Origin: Bacteroidales bacterium
Lineage (GTDB): Bacteria > Bacteroidota > Bacteroidia > Bacteroidales > UBA932
Reading direction: 5' to 3'
Assembly: GCA_016281315.1 (NCBI GenBank)
Contig: JAEEIJ010000059.1
Location: 1 to 64,000 of the forward strand
DNA length: 64,000 bases
The notes beneath the pieces are model-generated. The model was not told where the DNA came from and searched no databases. It was given only the letters and a program-made list of their open reading frames with translations. The position numbers and the translations under genes were made by a program. Shown here one piece after another: positions 35,241-44,113 of this stretch; the first letter of the stretch is position 1, and each line of letters begins with the position of its first letter.

Positions 35241-36800
35241 CTACATTTCCAGAATATCCCGCCTGTCCAGGAAACGGTAAAGGGCGGCTTCGGAAAGGTG
35301 TTCGGGAAGGATCTGCGCAGTGCCGGCGAGGTCCGCGATGGTACGGGCGATCTTGACGATGCGGGTGAAGGCGCGGGCGCTCAGACCCAGGCGGTCGATG
35401 ATGTTTTCCAGCAGGTCCTTGCATTCCTCCGAGAGCGGGCAGAACTTCTCCAGCTGCTTGGAGGACATCTCGGCGTTGCAGAAAATGCCGCTCCCCTCGA
35501 AGCGCCGGCGCTGGATTTCGCGGGCCTTCAGCACGCGGGCGGCGACGGCTTCGGAGGGCTCGGCCTTTCCGCCGCGGACCAGGGCCGATGTCTCCACGGG
35601 ATGCAGCCAGAGCTGAATGTCTATTCGGTCCATAATGGGGCCCGAGAGCTTCGAAAGGTAAAGCATCCGCTGACCCGGCGTGCAGGTGCAGCGGTCGCCC
35701 TCTCCCCAGTAGCCGCAGGGGCAGGGATTGGAGGCCGCCACCAGCATAAAGGAAGCCGGGTATTCCACCTTGGCCTTGAGGCGGGAAATGGTCACGCGAC
35801 GGTCCTCCAACGGCCCCCGGAGGGCCTCCAGCGTGGTTTTGGGGGCTTCGCAGAATTCGTCCAGGAAGAGGACGCCGTTCGTGGCCAGGGAGACCTCCCC
35901 GGGTAGGATGTTGTCGCCGCTGCCGCCGCCCAGCAGGGCCGCCTTCGAGGCCGATATGTGCGGGCTGCGGAAGGGCCGCGAGCGGATGAATCCCAGTGTC
36001 CCGGAGGAGCGCCCGGCGACGGAATAGACCTTGGAGGTAACGGCGCTTTCTTCGAGGGTCATCGGCGGCAGAATGCCCGCCAGGCCCTTTGCCAGGGAAC
36101 TTTTCCCGCTTCCCGGAGCACCGATGAGGAGCAGGTTATGGGCTCCGGCGCAGGCGATTTCCACCCCGCGCTTGGCCCCTTCCTGGCCGATGATATCGGC
36201 AAAATCCATATAGGTCCGCACCGGATGGGCAGCCTCTTCCAGGGCCTTCCGGTAGCGCTCGGTGTTCCAGATCAGGAGGTCCGACGGGTCCTCGAAGCCC
36301 TCCAGAATACGGAAGACGTCGTCCAGTGTGCGCACCCCGAAGATGTCCACCCCCTGGCAGTCCACCGCCTCCAGGGCCGATTCCTCCGGCAGGATGCAGC
36401 CCCGGAAGCCCAGCCGGCGGGCGAGTTCCACCATCGGCAGCGTCCCGCTCACGGGGCGTATGCTCCCGTCCAGACCCAGTTCGCCCATAATGAGGTAGTG
36501 CTCCAGTTCCGGCAGCGCACGCTGGGCCGATGCCGCGATGACGCCCAGGGCGATGGGGAGGTCGTACCCGCTTCCCTGCTTGTGTAAATCGGCGGGAGCC
36601 AGATTGATGACAATTTTCATCCCAGGCACGTGGAATCCCTTGGCCTGGAGGGCCGTCACTGTGCGCAGGAGGCTCTCCTTTACGGCAGCATCGGCCAAAC
36701 CCACCAGATGAATCCCCACCCCTAAGGTGATATTCACTTCCACCGTCACCGGGACGGCGTCGATACCCAGACATTTGGCACCGTGGACATAGACTAACAT
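35241..36800 (-). CDS. comM: ComM/YifB family Mg-chelatase-like AAA ATPase
   Basis: 519 residues. A GHKL/S5-like N-terminal domain (1-190) is followed by the AAA+ core with Walker A GAPGSGKSS (227-235) and a FLDEFCEAPK Walker B, then a Mg-chelatase C-terminal domain. The cysteines in NPCPCGYWGEGDRCTC form the zinc site of the family. ComM is a hexameric helicase that drives branch migration when transformed DNA recombines. It is common also in bacteria not known to be competent. Confidence 0.93.
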   Translation of the reverse strand: MLVYVHGAKCLGIDAVPVTVEVNITLGVGIHLVGLADAAVKESLLRTVTALQAKGFHVPGMKIVINLAPADLHKQGSGYDLPIALGVIAASAQRALPELEHYLIMGELGLDGSIRPVSGTLPMVELARRLGFRGCILPEESALEAVDCQGVDIFGVRTLDDVFRILEGFEDPSDLLIWNTERYRKALEEAAHPVRTYMDFADIIGQEGAKRGVEIACAGAHNLLLIGAPGSGKSSLAKGLAGILPPMTLEESAVTSKVYSVAGRSSGTLGFIRSRPFRSPHISASKAALLGGGSGDNILPGEVSLATNGVLFLDEFCEAPKTTLEALRGPLEDRRVTISRLKAKVEYPASFMLVAASNPCPCGYWGEGDRCTCTPGQRMLYLSKLSGPIMDRIDIQLWLHPVETSALVRGGKAEPSEAVAARVLKAREIQRRRFEGSGIFCNAEMSSKQLEKFCPLSEECKDLLENIIDRLGLSARAFTRIVKIARTIADLAGTAQILPEHLSEAALYRFLDRRDILEM

Positions 36801-36804
36801 AGGC

Positions 36805-37998
36805 TCATTCGATATAGATTCCTGTAAAATAGCCGTTAAAACGCACTTCCTGCCCGGTCCCGGCTACCCAGAGACAGTGCCGGTCCCCGTTCGTCGCCGT
36901 GAGCGCCAGGGCCAGCGTTCCGTTGCAGGGAAGGGCGCAGCGCCCGTACTGCAGGCGATAGACTCCCTCCGGAAAAGAAATGAGCTGGGAGCCGATCCGA
37001 ACGCCCGAAAGGGTTTCTTCCGGAGTGAACAGCAGGATGGTGAGGACACCGCCCCGGAACGAGAGGCGCAGTTTCCCCCCGCCCAGGTACAGGTACTGCT
37101 GATAACGGCCGTCGGCCTCCTCCACCCAGCCCATCCGGGCCGGTCCCAGCAGGCTGTTCCCCGTAGCGGCGATTCCTTCGTCCGTCGGAATCAGTTTCAG
37201 GTCCCCCTGCTCTCCCCGGCCCTGCAGTACGCGCACCTCCTCGTCCCCTATGAGGCAATACCGGTCATAGCGGAGTTCCAGCCGATAGCAGACTCCGCCG
37301 CATACCCGGACGTCGAACAGTTGGGCGTCGGCGGGCGGAGTAATCACTTTCCAGATGTCGTTCCCGCGCATCAGGCGGTACTCCCAGACGGGGGTATCGG
37401 CCGATTGTTGGGCCAGGCCGACGGTATAGCAGACGATGCCGCCGTCGGAGGTGAGGGCGCCGCCTTCCCAGTCGGGGTCGTCGGCCGATCCCAGCACAAG
37501 GCCTCTGGCCGATGCATACACCGCCTTCCCGTCGATGCGGTAACAGAAACCGCCGCCGGGGCGCTGCCCCAGCGTATGGATGCGCCCGTTCTGGATCAGG
37601 AAACCGGAGAGGGTTTCTTCGCCTTCGTAGCTGAGCCAGGGCTCGCCGTCCCGCCGGATGAAGGTGTGCGTCCCGTCGGTGGCGTTGGTCCAGAGATAGC
37701 CCTCCCGGAAGCGGTGCTGCGCGGGCTGGAGGCAATCCTTCGCCGGCAGGGAATCCACCCGGACGCCGTTTTTGAAGAGGAGGAGCCCCGCCCCGCCGGT
37801 CTCACCCGCGCGCCAGTCAGTGGTGTCGTGAAAGGAGACCGCCGTGGCCCAGACCGCCATCCCTTCCGGCAGGAGCTCGGGCGAAGGCGGCCGTTTGGGC
37901 GGGCGCCCGCCTCCGGAACGGAAGTGGGTGGAAAACAGGTCGTGCTGGCAGGCGGTGGCGAGACTTACCACCAGAAGAACGAGGAGCGTCTTTCGCAT
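36805..37998 (-). CDS. Lipoprotein of unknown function
   Basis: 397 residues from the ATG giving MRKTLLVLLVVSLATACQ, with lipobox Cys17. The mature part has repeated tryptophan/tyrosine and glycine-rich strands (AVWATAVSFHDTTDW, HTFIRRDGEPWLSYEG, GFCYRIDGKAVYA), suggesting a beta-propeller or WG-like fold. I do not recognise a family. An earlier ATG at 38043 would put 15 residues before the signal. The 126-bp space to ispE holds a repeated operator-like element. Confidence 0.75.
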   Translation of the reverse strand: MRKTLLVLLVVSLATACQHDLFSTHFRSGGGRPPKRPPSPELLPEGMAVWATAVSFHDTTDWRAGETGGAGLLLFKNGVRVDSLPAKDCLQPAQHRFREGYLWTNATDGTHTFIRRDGEPWLSYEGEETLSGFLIQNGRIHTLGQRPGGGFCYRIDGKAVYASARGLVLGSADDPDWEGGALTSDGGIVCYTVGLAQQSADTPVWEYRLMRGNDIWKVITPPADAQLFDVRVCGGVCYRLELRYDRYCLIGDEEVRVLQGRGEQGDLKLIPTDEGIAATGNSLLGPARMGWVEEADGRYQQYLYLGGGKLRLSFRGGVLTILLFTPEETLSGVRIGSQLISFPEGVYRLQYGRCALPCNGTLALALTATNGDRHCLWVAGTGQEVRFNGYFTGIYIE

Positions 37999-38049
37999 AG
38001 GCGGCGTATTTTGAGCCGGCAAGGTGGCAAATTGGGACGGCATTTCCTA

Positions 38050-38106
38050 CAATCGGCTAAAAAAAAGCGTTGTTTTAGCCGAATATTTTTATGTTTTAGC
38101 CGATTG
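38050..38106. promoter_or_regulatory. Three-copy TTTTAGCCGATTG operator candidate
   Basis: TTTTAGCCGATTG occurs perfectly at 38094-38106 and, inverted, at 38050-38062. A near copy TTTTAGCCGAAT lies at 38073-38084. The two direct copies are 21 bp apart, two helical turns. The element sits just before the ispE -7 box and after the lipoprotein start, so it may control one or both genes. It could also form a hairpin in RNA. Confidence 0.5.
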
Positions 38107-38111
38107 TGCAT

Positions 38112-38119
38112 TATCTTTG
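38112..38119 (+). promoter_or_regulatory. Promoter -7 box of ispE
   Basis: TATCTTTG ending 5 nt before the ispE ATG, with the nearest operator-like repeat ending at 38106, inside the promoter. Confidence 0.6.
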
Positions 38120-38124
38120 TGAAA

Positions 38125-38958
38125 ATGATTGCGCAGACGAATGTAAAAATCAACCTCGGGCTGCACGTTTTGAGCCGCCGCCCGGACGGTTTCCACAACC
38201 TGGAAACCCTGTTCGTTCCGTATCCGGGCCTGGCCGATACGCTGGAGATCATCACCGGCGACGACTGGTCCCGGACCATCGCCTCCCTGCAGGAAAAGTA
38301 CGGCGCTCCGGCCCAGGCCATCTCCCCGGACGGTAAGCTGATGATTACCATCGCACGGGAAGGGGGCGTGAACTGGGATCCGCTGGAAGACCTCACGGCG
38401 CGGGCTTACCAATTGCTGGCGGCCGACTTTGACCTGCCCCCGATGAAGATATTTCTGGAAAAGAAGGCCCCCGTGGGCGCCGGACTGGGCGGAGGATCGG
38501 CCGACGGCGCCTTCGCGCTAAAGATGATCGCCGAATTGGCGGAACTGGGCCTGGCCGACGACACCCTCGCCGCCTACGCCGCCCGTCTGGGCAGCGATTG
38601 TCCCTTCTTTATCTATAATAGGCCGATGCTGGGAAGCGGGCGTGGGGAGATTTTAGAGCCTTTCCCGATGGATTTGAGCGGATACCGGCTGGAAGTGGTG
38701 GTGCCGGAAGGCGTCTCCGTCCGCACGGCCGAAGCCTACCGCGGCATCACGCCGCACATCCCGGAAAAACCGCTCCGGGAGGTGCTGCAGCAGGATATTT
38801 CCACCTGGAAGGAGGATTTGCACAACGACTTCGAAGCCACGGTTTTCGCCGTACATCCGGAGCTCGCTTCGCTGAAGGCCGATCTGTATGCGCGCGGGGC
38901 GGTCTATGCCGCGATGAGCGGCAGCGGAAGCGCGCTCTTCGGCCTATTCCCCCTGTAG
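38125..38958 (+). CDS. ispE: 4-diphosphocytidyl-2-C-methyl-D-erythritol kinase
   Basis: 277 residues from the ATG 5 nt after the -7 box. IspE phosphorylates CDP-ME in the MEP pathway to isoprenoids. It shows the N-terminal TNVKINLGLHVLSRRPDGFH, the GHMP ATP loop PVGAGLGGGSADGA (116-129), LGSDCPFF and the C-terminal AAMSGSGSALFGLF. The 3' end overlaps the oppositely oriented sufD by 15 bp. The open frame extends far upstream but only as the complement of the lipoprotein gene. Confidence 0.93.
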   Translation: MIAQTNVKINLGLHVLSRRPDGFHNLETLFVPYPGLADTLEIITGDDWSRTIASLQEKYGAPAQAISPDGKLMITIAREGGVNWDPLEDLTARAYQLLAADFDLPPMKIFLEKKAPVGAGLGGGSADGAFALKMIAELAELGLADDTLAAYAARLGSDCPFFIYNRPMLGSGRGEILEPFPMDLSGYRLEVVVPEGVSVRTAEAYRGITPHIPEKPLREVLQQDISTWKEDLHNDFEATVFAVHPELASLKADLYARGAVYAAMSGSGSALFGLFPL

Positions 38959-39537
38959 TTTTTCCAACGCCTGTTCGATTTCCGCCTCCCGACCCGCAGG
39001 AATGACGGGCGAGAGGAAGGAGAGCATCTGCAGACGCCGGGCCTGGGCGTCCGGAATGCCGCGGGAACGCATATAAAAACGTTCGTCTTCGCTGAGCTGC
39101 CCCACCGTGGCGCCGTGGGAGCACTTTACGTCATCGGCATAAATCTCCAGCTGCGGCCTGGTTTCCACTTTCGCCCGCTCCGTGAGCACGATGTTGTGGT
39201 TCTCCTGATAGGCCTCGGTCTTCTGGGCATCCGGGGCCACCACGATGGTGCCGTGGAAGGACACCTGCGCAGCCCCGCCGGCGATGCCGTTGAACAGCTG
39301 GGTACTGTGGCAGCCGGGGGCCAGGTGATGCACCAGAATGCGGAAATTCACCTTTTCATCGGCCCCGCAGAGGTACAGACCCTTGAGATGCACCTCGGCG
39401 CCGGGACCGGTAAGGTCCACGGAGACGTCGATGTCCTCCGACTCCCCGGGAAGGACCACGAACTGCAGCTCCAGCGTTTCGCCGGCCGCAACCTGATACT
39501 TTCCCTTCTGGGGCGCTATGTATTTCCCGTGTCCCAT
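38944..39537 (-). CDS. sufD: Short SufD-like Fe-S assembly scaffold subunit
   Basis: 197 residues, less than half of a normal SufD (about 420-450). What is present is the SufBD beta-helix core and C-terminus: VHHLAPGCHSTQLFNGIAGG, VSFHGTIVV, QENHNIVLTERAKVETRPQL, DDVKCSHGATVGQLSEDERFYMRSRGI. The usual N-terminal region is missing, and no remnant precedes it because its ATG overlaps the sufC stop. It may still pair with SufB through the beta-helix in the SufBCD complex. No suf cysteine desulfurase is in the window. Confidence 0.87.
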   Translation of the reverse strand: MGHGKYIAPQKGKYQVAAGETLELQFVVLPGESEDIDVSVDLTGPGAEVHLKGLYLCGADEKVNFRILVHHLAPGCHSTQLFNGIAGGAAQVSFHGTIVVAPDAQKTEAYQENHNIVLTERAKVETRPQLEIYADDVKCSHGATVGQLSEDERFYMRSRGIPDAQARRLQMLSFLSPVIPAGREAEIEQALEKLQGE

Positions 39538-40271
39538 CAGAACTGGTCGAATCCTTTCGCCTCGATGGCGTCTACAAGCTCGCGGCCGCCGGTTTTCACG
39601 ATACGGCCTTCTTTCAAAACGTGCACGAAGTCCGGCTGCACATATTCCAGCAGCTTATGGTAGTGGGTGACGATGATGGCGCTGCGCTCCGGACTCCTGA
39701 GGGCATTGACGCCGTCGGCCACAATCTTGAGGGCGTCCACGTCCAGGCCGCTGTCGGTTTCGTCCAAAAGGGCGAACGACGGCTCCAGGAGGGCCATTTG
39801 GAAGATTTCGTTGCGTTTTTTCTCGCCGCCGCTGAAGCCCACGTTCACTTCCCGCTTGGCAAAATCGGCCTTCATCTGCACCAGGGCCATCTTTTCCTTC
39901 ATCAGTTTAAGGAACTCGGCCGCTTTCAGCTCCGGCTCCCCGGCGGCCTTGCGTTTGGCATTCACCGCCGCCTTCATAAAGGCCGTGATGGTGACGCCGG
40001 GAATCTCCACCGGATACTGGAAACTGAGAAAGAGGCCAGCCCAGGCGCGTTCCTCGGGGGTCATTTTCAGAAGGTCCTGACCCTTATACAGGACGGTCCC
40101 TTCGGTCACCTCATAGCCGGGACGGCCGGTGAGGACGGCGGCGAGGGTGCTCTTGCCGGCGCCGTTGGGGCCCATCAGGGCGTGCACCTCGCCAGGGCCC
40201 ACCTTCAAGTCCAATCCCTTGAGGATTTCCTTCCCTTCTACACTCGCGTGTAAGTTCCTTATCTCCAACAT
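39537..40271 (-). CDS. sufC: Fe-S assembly ATPase SufC
   Basis: A 244-residue ABC ATPase. Walker A GPNGAGKSTL, the SufC-specific FLSFQYPVEIPGV, signature NVGFSGGEKKRNEIFQ, and a LLDETDSGLDVDALK Walker B with D-loop identify it. SufC drives the SufBCD scaffold that builds Fe-S clusters. It follows pnuC by 1 nt and overlaps sufD by one base. Confidence 0.95.
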   Translation of the reverse strand: MLEIRNLHASVEGKEILKGLDLKVGPGEVHALMGPNGAGKSTLAAVLTGRPGYEVTEGTVLYKGQDLLKMTPEERAWAGLFLSFQYPVEIPGVTITAFMKAAVNAKRKAAGEPELKAAEFLKLMKEKMALVQMKADFAKREVNVGFSGGEKKRNEIFQMALLEPSFALLDETDSGLDVDALKIVADGVNALRSPERSAIIVTHYHKLLEYVQPDFVHVLKEGRIVKTGGRELVDAIEAKGFDQF

Positions 40272-40272
40272 A

Positions 40273-40860
40273 TTATGCTTCGTTCTTATAGAGTTTCTTC
40301 CAGGAGGCGAGCGACCAGATGCCGTTCACCAGATACAGGCCGCACACGATGGGCATAAAGATATTGCCCACGCTGATGTGCAGCGCCAGCTGGGTGATGT
40401 TCACCAGCAGCCAGGCCACCCAGCAGTCCCACTTTTTGAGGGCGCTCAGCAGCTGGGCCAGCAGGATGAGCACCGTCACGCAGGAATCCAGGTAGGGATG
40501 GGGATCGGCCGGAAATAGACTGTCCAGCGTCCATCCCCAGGCGCCCGCGACGGCGAACACGGCCACCAGGCAGAGGATGCGCTCCGGCCAGGACAACATA
40601 CTCACCTTCAAAGACTTGGCATCCTTCGCACTCTGCTCCCCTTCGCGCGGATGCGTCCAGCGGTAGTGACCCAGGATGTTGATGGCAAGAGACACCGGCT
40701 GGAGCAGCAGCGACGCGTAGAGGTTCTTGTCGTAGAACATCACGAAAAGCGCCGCCGTATAGAGATAGCCGATCCAGAAATTGTACTTGGAATTGCGGCC
40801 GGCCAGTACGACGGTCGCGAGTCCCAGGACGGCGCAGGTTATATCTATCCAACTGATCAT
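40273..40860 (-). CDS. pnuC: PnuC-family nicotinamide riboside/nucleotide transporter
   Basis: 195 residues with about seven membrane helices. The PnuC signs are NFWIGYLYTAALFVMFY and the WDCWVAWLLVNI helix near the C-terminus, close to the WxxWxxxN motif. PnuC takes up an NAD precursor or, in related forms, thiamine. It lies between sufB and sufC and starts its own short operon with sufC-sufD. A TATCTTTG box ends 5 nt before the ATG. The substrate is not certain. Confidence 0.85.
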   Translation of the reverse strand: MISWIDITCAVLGLATVVLAGRNSKYNFWIGYLYTAALFVMFYDKNLYASLLLQPVSLAINILGHYRWTHPREGEQSAKDAKSLKVSMLSWPERILCLVAVFAVAGAWGWTLDSLFPADPHPYLDSCVTVLILLAQLLSALKKWDCWVAWLLVNITQLALHISVGNIFMPIVCGLYLVNGIWSLASWKKLYKNEA

Positions 40861-40865
40861 TTTAA

Positions 40866-40905
40866 CAAAGATACTGCTTTTTCTAAAAGAAAACCACTAT
40901 CTTTG
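40866..40905. promoter_or_regulatory. Divergent promoters for pnuC-sufCD (minus) and the lipoprotein at 40929 (plus)
   Basis: Minus-strand TATCTTTG (40873-40866) ends 5 nt before pnuC. Plus-strand TATCTTTG (40898-40905) ends 23 nt before the ATG at 40929. The region is AT-rich compared with the neighbours. Confidence 0.6.
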
Positions 40906-40928
40906 CAGATAATTAAAACCGCTAACCA

Positions 40929-41639
40929 ATGAAAGCAACCAAGTTTTTCCTCCTCGGCGCAGCCATTCTGACGCTGGCCACATCTTGTAAGGATCTTCTG
41001 GACTCTATGGCAAAGAACCCCGTATTCACCTTTGCCGGAACCACCGTCTATGACGGCCAAAGTGCATACCTGGGCACCACCGCCACCTGCAGAATCGGCT
41101 GGACCAACCATAATCCGGAGATTGTAGACCTCTCCTATAACGAGATTGGAAAAGAATGCATCGCCACTTTCAGGCTTCCCGATATTTCCAAGAAAACCAC
41201 CAAGGTTAAAATCACCGCCACCAATCTGGAAGACGAGACCGTAGAACCCTTCGTGGGCGAGATTACCGTCGAACCCTGGAGACTGGGCATCTACAAGAAA
41301 GGAAGCAACGGCTGGAATAGTGTCGACGCCCTCTACAACCCCAGTACGGCATCCTTCAGCTATGGCGCCGCCGGAAACGGTGCCGGCACCTACAAGATTC
41401 AACTCGAGACCAAGGACAATTACGGCAACTACACGGCCATCACCTCCATCCCCTATAACCTGGGGAAACTGGAGCAGTTCAAGGTCCGCTGGAGCGGCAA
41501 GCTGATCGGCATCAACGGTTCTGCAGAGGAAGCTGTATATAGCAAGGAATTCACGCTGGAGTCCGCTCCGGCCAGCGGTTCGAATAGGGCTGTCGCCTAC
41601 CTCGGAGAGGTGGGTTACGTGATAACTGTCTCCAAGTAG
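40929..41639 (+). CDS. Lipoprotein of unknown function inserted between sufB and pnuC-sufCD
   Basis: 236 residues. MKATKFFLLGAAILTLATSC ends in a lipobox at Cys20. The mature part looks like two immunoglobulin-like beta sandwiches (VFTFAGTTVYDGQSAYLGTT, KTTKVKITATNLEDETVEPF, LEQFKVRWSGKLIGING). No known family recognised. It is on the opposite strand to its neighbours and separates sufB from sufC, so it may have been inserted later. It ends 3 nt from the sufB stop. Confidence 0.75.
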   Translation: MKATKFFLLGAAILTLATSCKDLLDSMAKNPVFTFAGTTVYDGQSAYLGTTATCRIGWTNHNPEIVDLSYNEIGKECIATFRLPDISKKTTKVKITATNLEDETVEPFVGEITVEPWRLGIYKKGSNGWNSVDALYNPSTASFSYGAAGNGAGTYKIQLETKDNYGNYTAITSIPYNLGKLEQFKVRWSGKLIGINGSAEEAVYSKEFTLESAPASGSNRAVAYLGEVGYVITVSK

Positions 41640-41642
41640 GAT

Positions 41643-43078
<1,436 letters not shown>

Positions 43079-43082
<4 letters not shown>

Positions 43083-44113
43083 AGGGCTAAATCCGTTAAA
43101 ACGATAGCCGCCATCGCCTCCACGATAACGGGCGTACGCAGGGCGAAACAGACGTCGTGGCGGCCCGGGATGCCGTTTTTGGCAATGCTGGACGTGGGTT
43201 TGAAAGCCACGCGGAACACCAGCGGGTTGCCGTTGGTAATGCCGCCGTTCACCCCGCCGGCGTGGTTGGTGACAGGCGGCTGGATGTGCTTGTGGCGGCC
43301 GCAGCAATGGTGCTCGCCTTCTCCGTGGCAGCATTCGTGATCCGGATCGTCGTGATGGCACTTATGGCCGGGCTCGTCCTTATGACACTCGTGCTCCGGG
43401 AAGGGGTCGTTGTGCTCCGATCCTTTCATTCCGGCAGCCTGGAAGCCGTCGCCGAATTCGATGCCCCGCACTCCTGGAATAGCGAAAACGGCGTGGGCTA
43501 TCTGCGATTCCACACTGTCCCAGAAGGGTTCACCCAGGCCGATGGGAAGACCCTCGACCACGCATTCCACCACGCCGCCCAGGGAGTCGCCTTCGGCCTG
43601 GGTGGCTTTCAGCAGTTCCGGCCATTTTTCGGCCTCTTTCTCGCCGCCTACCTCGATGAGGCGCGCGTCGAAACGGGCGAACTGCAGTATTTTCTTGGCG
43701 ACGACGCCCGCCGCTACGATGCCCAGGGAGAGCCTTCCGCTGAAATGGCCGCCGCCGCGGGGGTCGTTGAAGCCGCCGAACTTGAGATTCGCGGTAAAGT
43801 CCGCGTGTCCCGGACGGGGATGCTCGCGGAAACCTTCGTAATCCTCGCTGCGGGTATTCTCATTGCGGAAAAGGATGGTCAGCGGCGCGCCGGTGGTGTG
43901 GCCTTCGTACACGCCGGAGACAATCTGCGGGAAGTCGTCCTCCGTGCGGGGCGTCGTGCCCGGGGCGCCGGCCTTGCGGCGGTTCAGGTCCTCGGCGAAA
44001 TCCTCCTCACTGAGGGGAATTCCGGGCAGGACGCCGTCCAGGGTGACGCCGATGCGCGCCCCGTGTGATTCGCCGAAGATGCTGATTCTGAAGCGGTTGC
44101 CAAAAGTATTCAT
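43079..44113 (-). CDS. aroC: Chorismate synthase with a His/Cys-rich insertion
   Basis: 344 residues. AroC turns EPSP into chorismate with reduced FMN. Family motifs are present: [60 protein letters not shown] and the [11 protein letters not shown] end. Between NDPF and TNHAGG, where most enzymes have about a dozen residues, lie about 44 residues (238-281) holding 11 His and 6 Cys, such as [16 protein letters not shown]. It looks like a metal-binding arm next to the FMN site. Its ATG overlaps the aroDA stop (ATGA). Confidence 0.95.

Noticed and set aside
43157..44068. A plus-strand frame of about 300 codons across aroC
   Set aside because: Antisense to chorismate synthase, whose motifs are complete on the minus strand.
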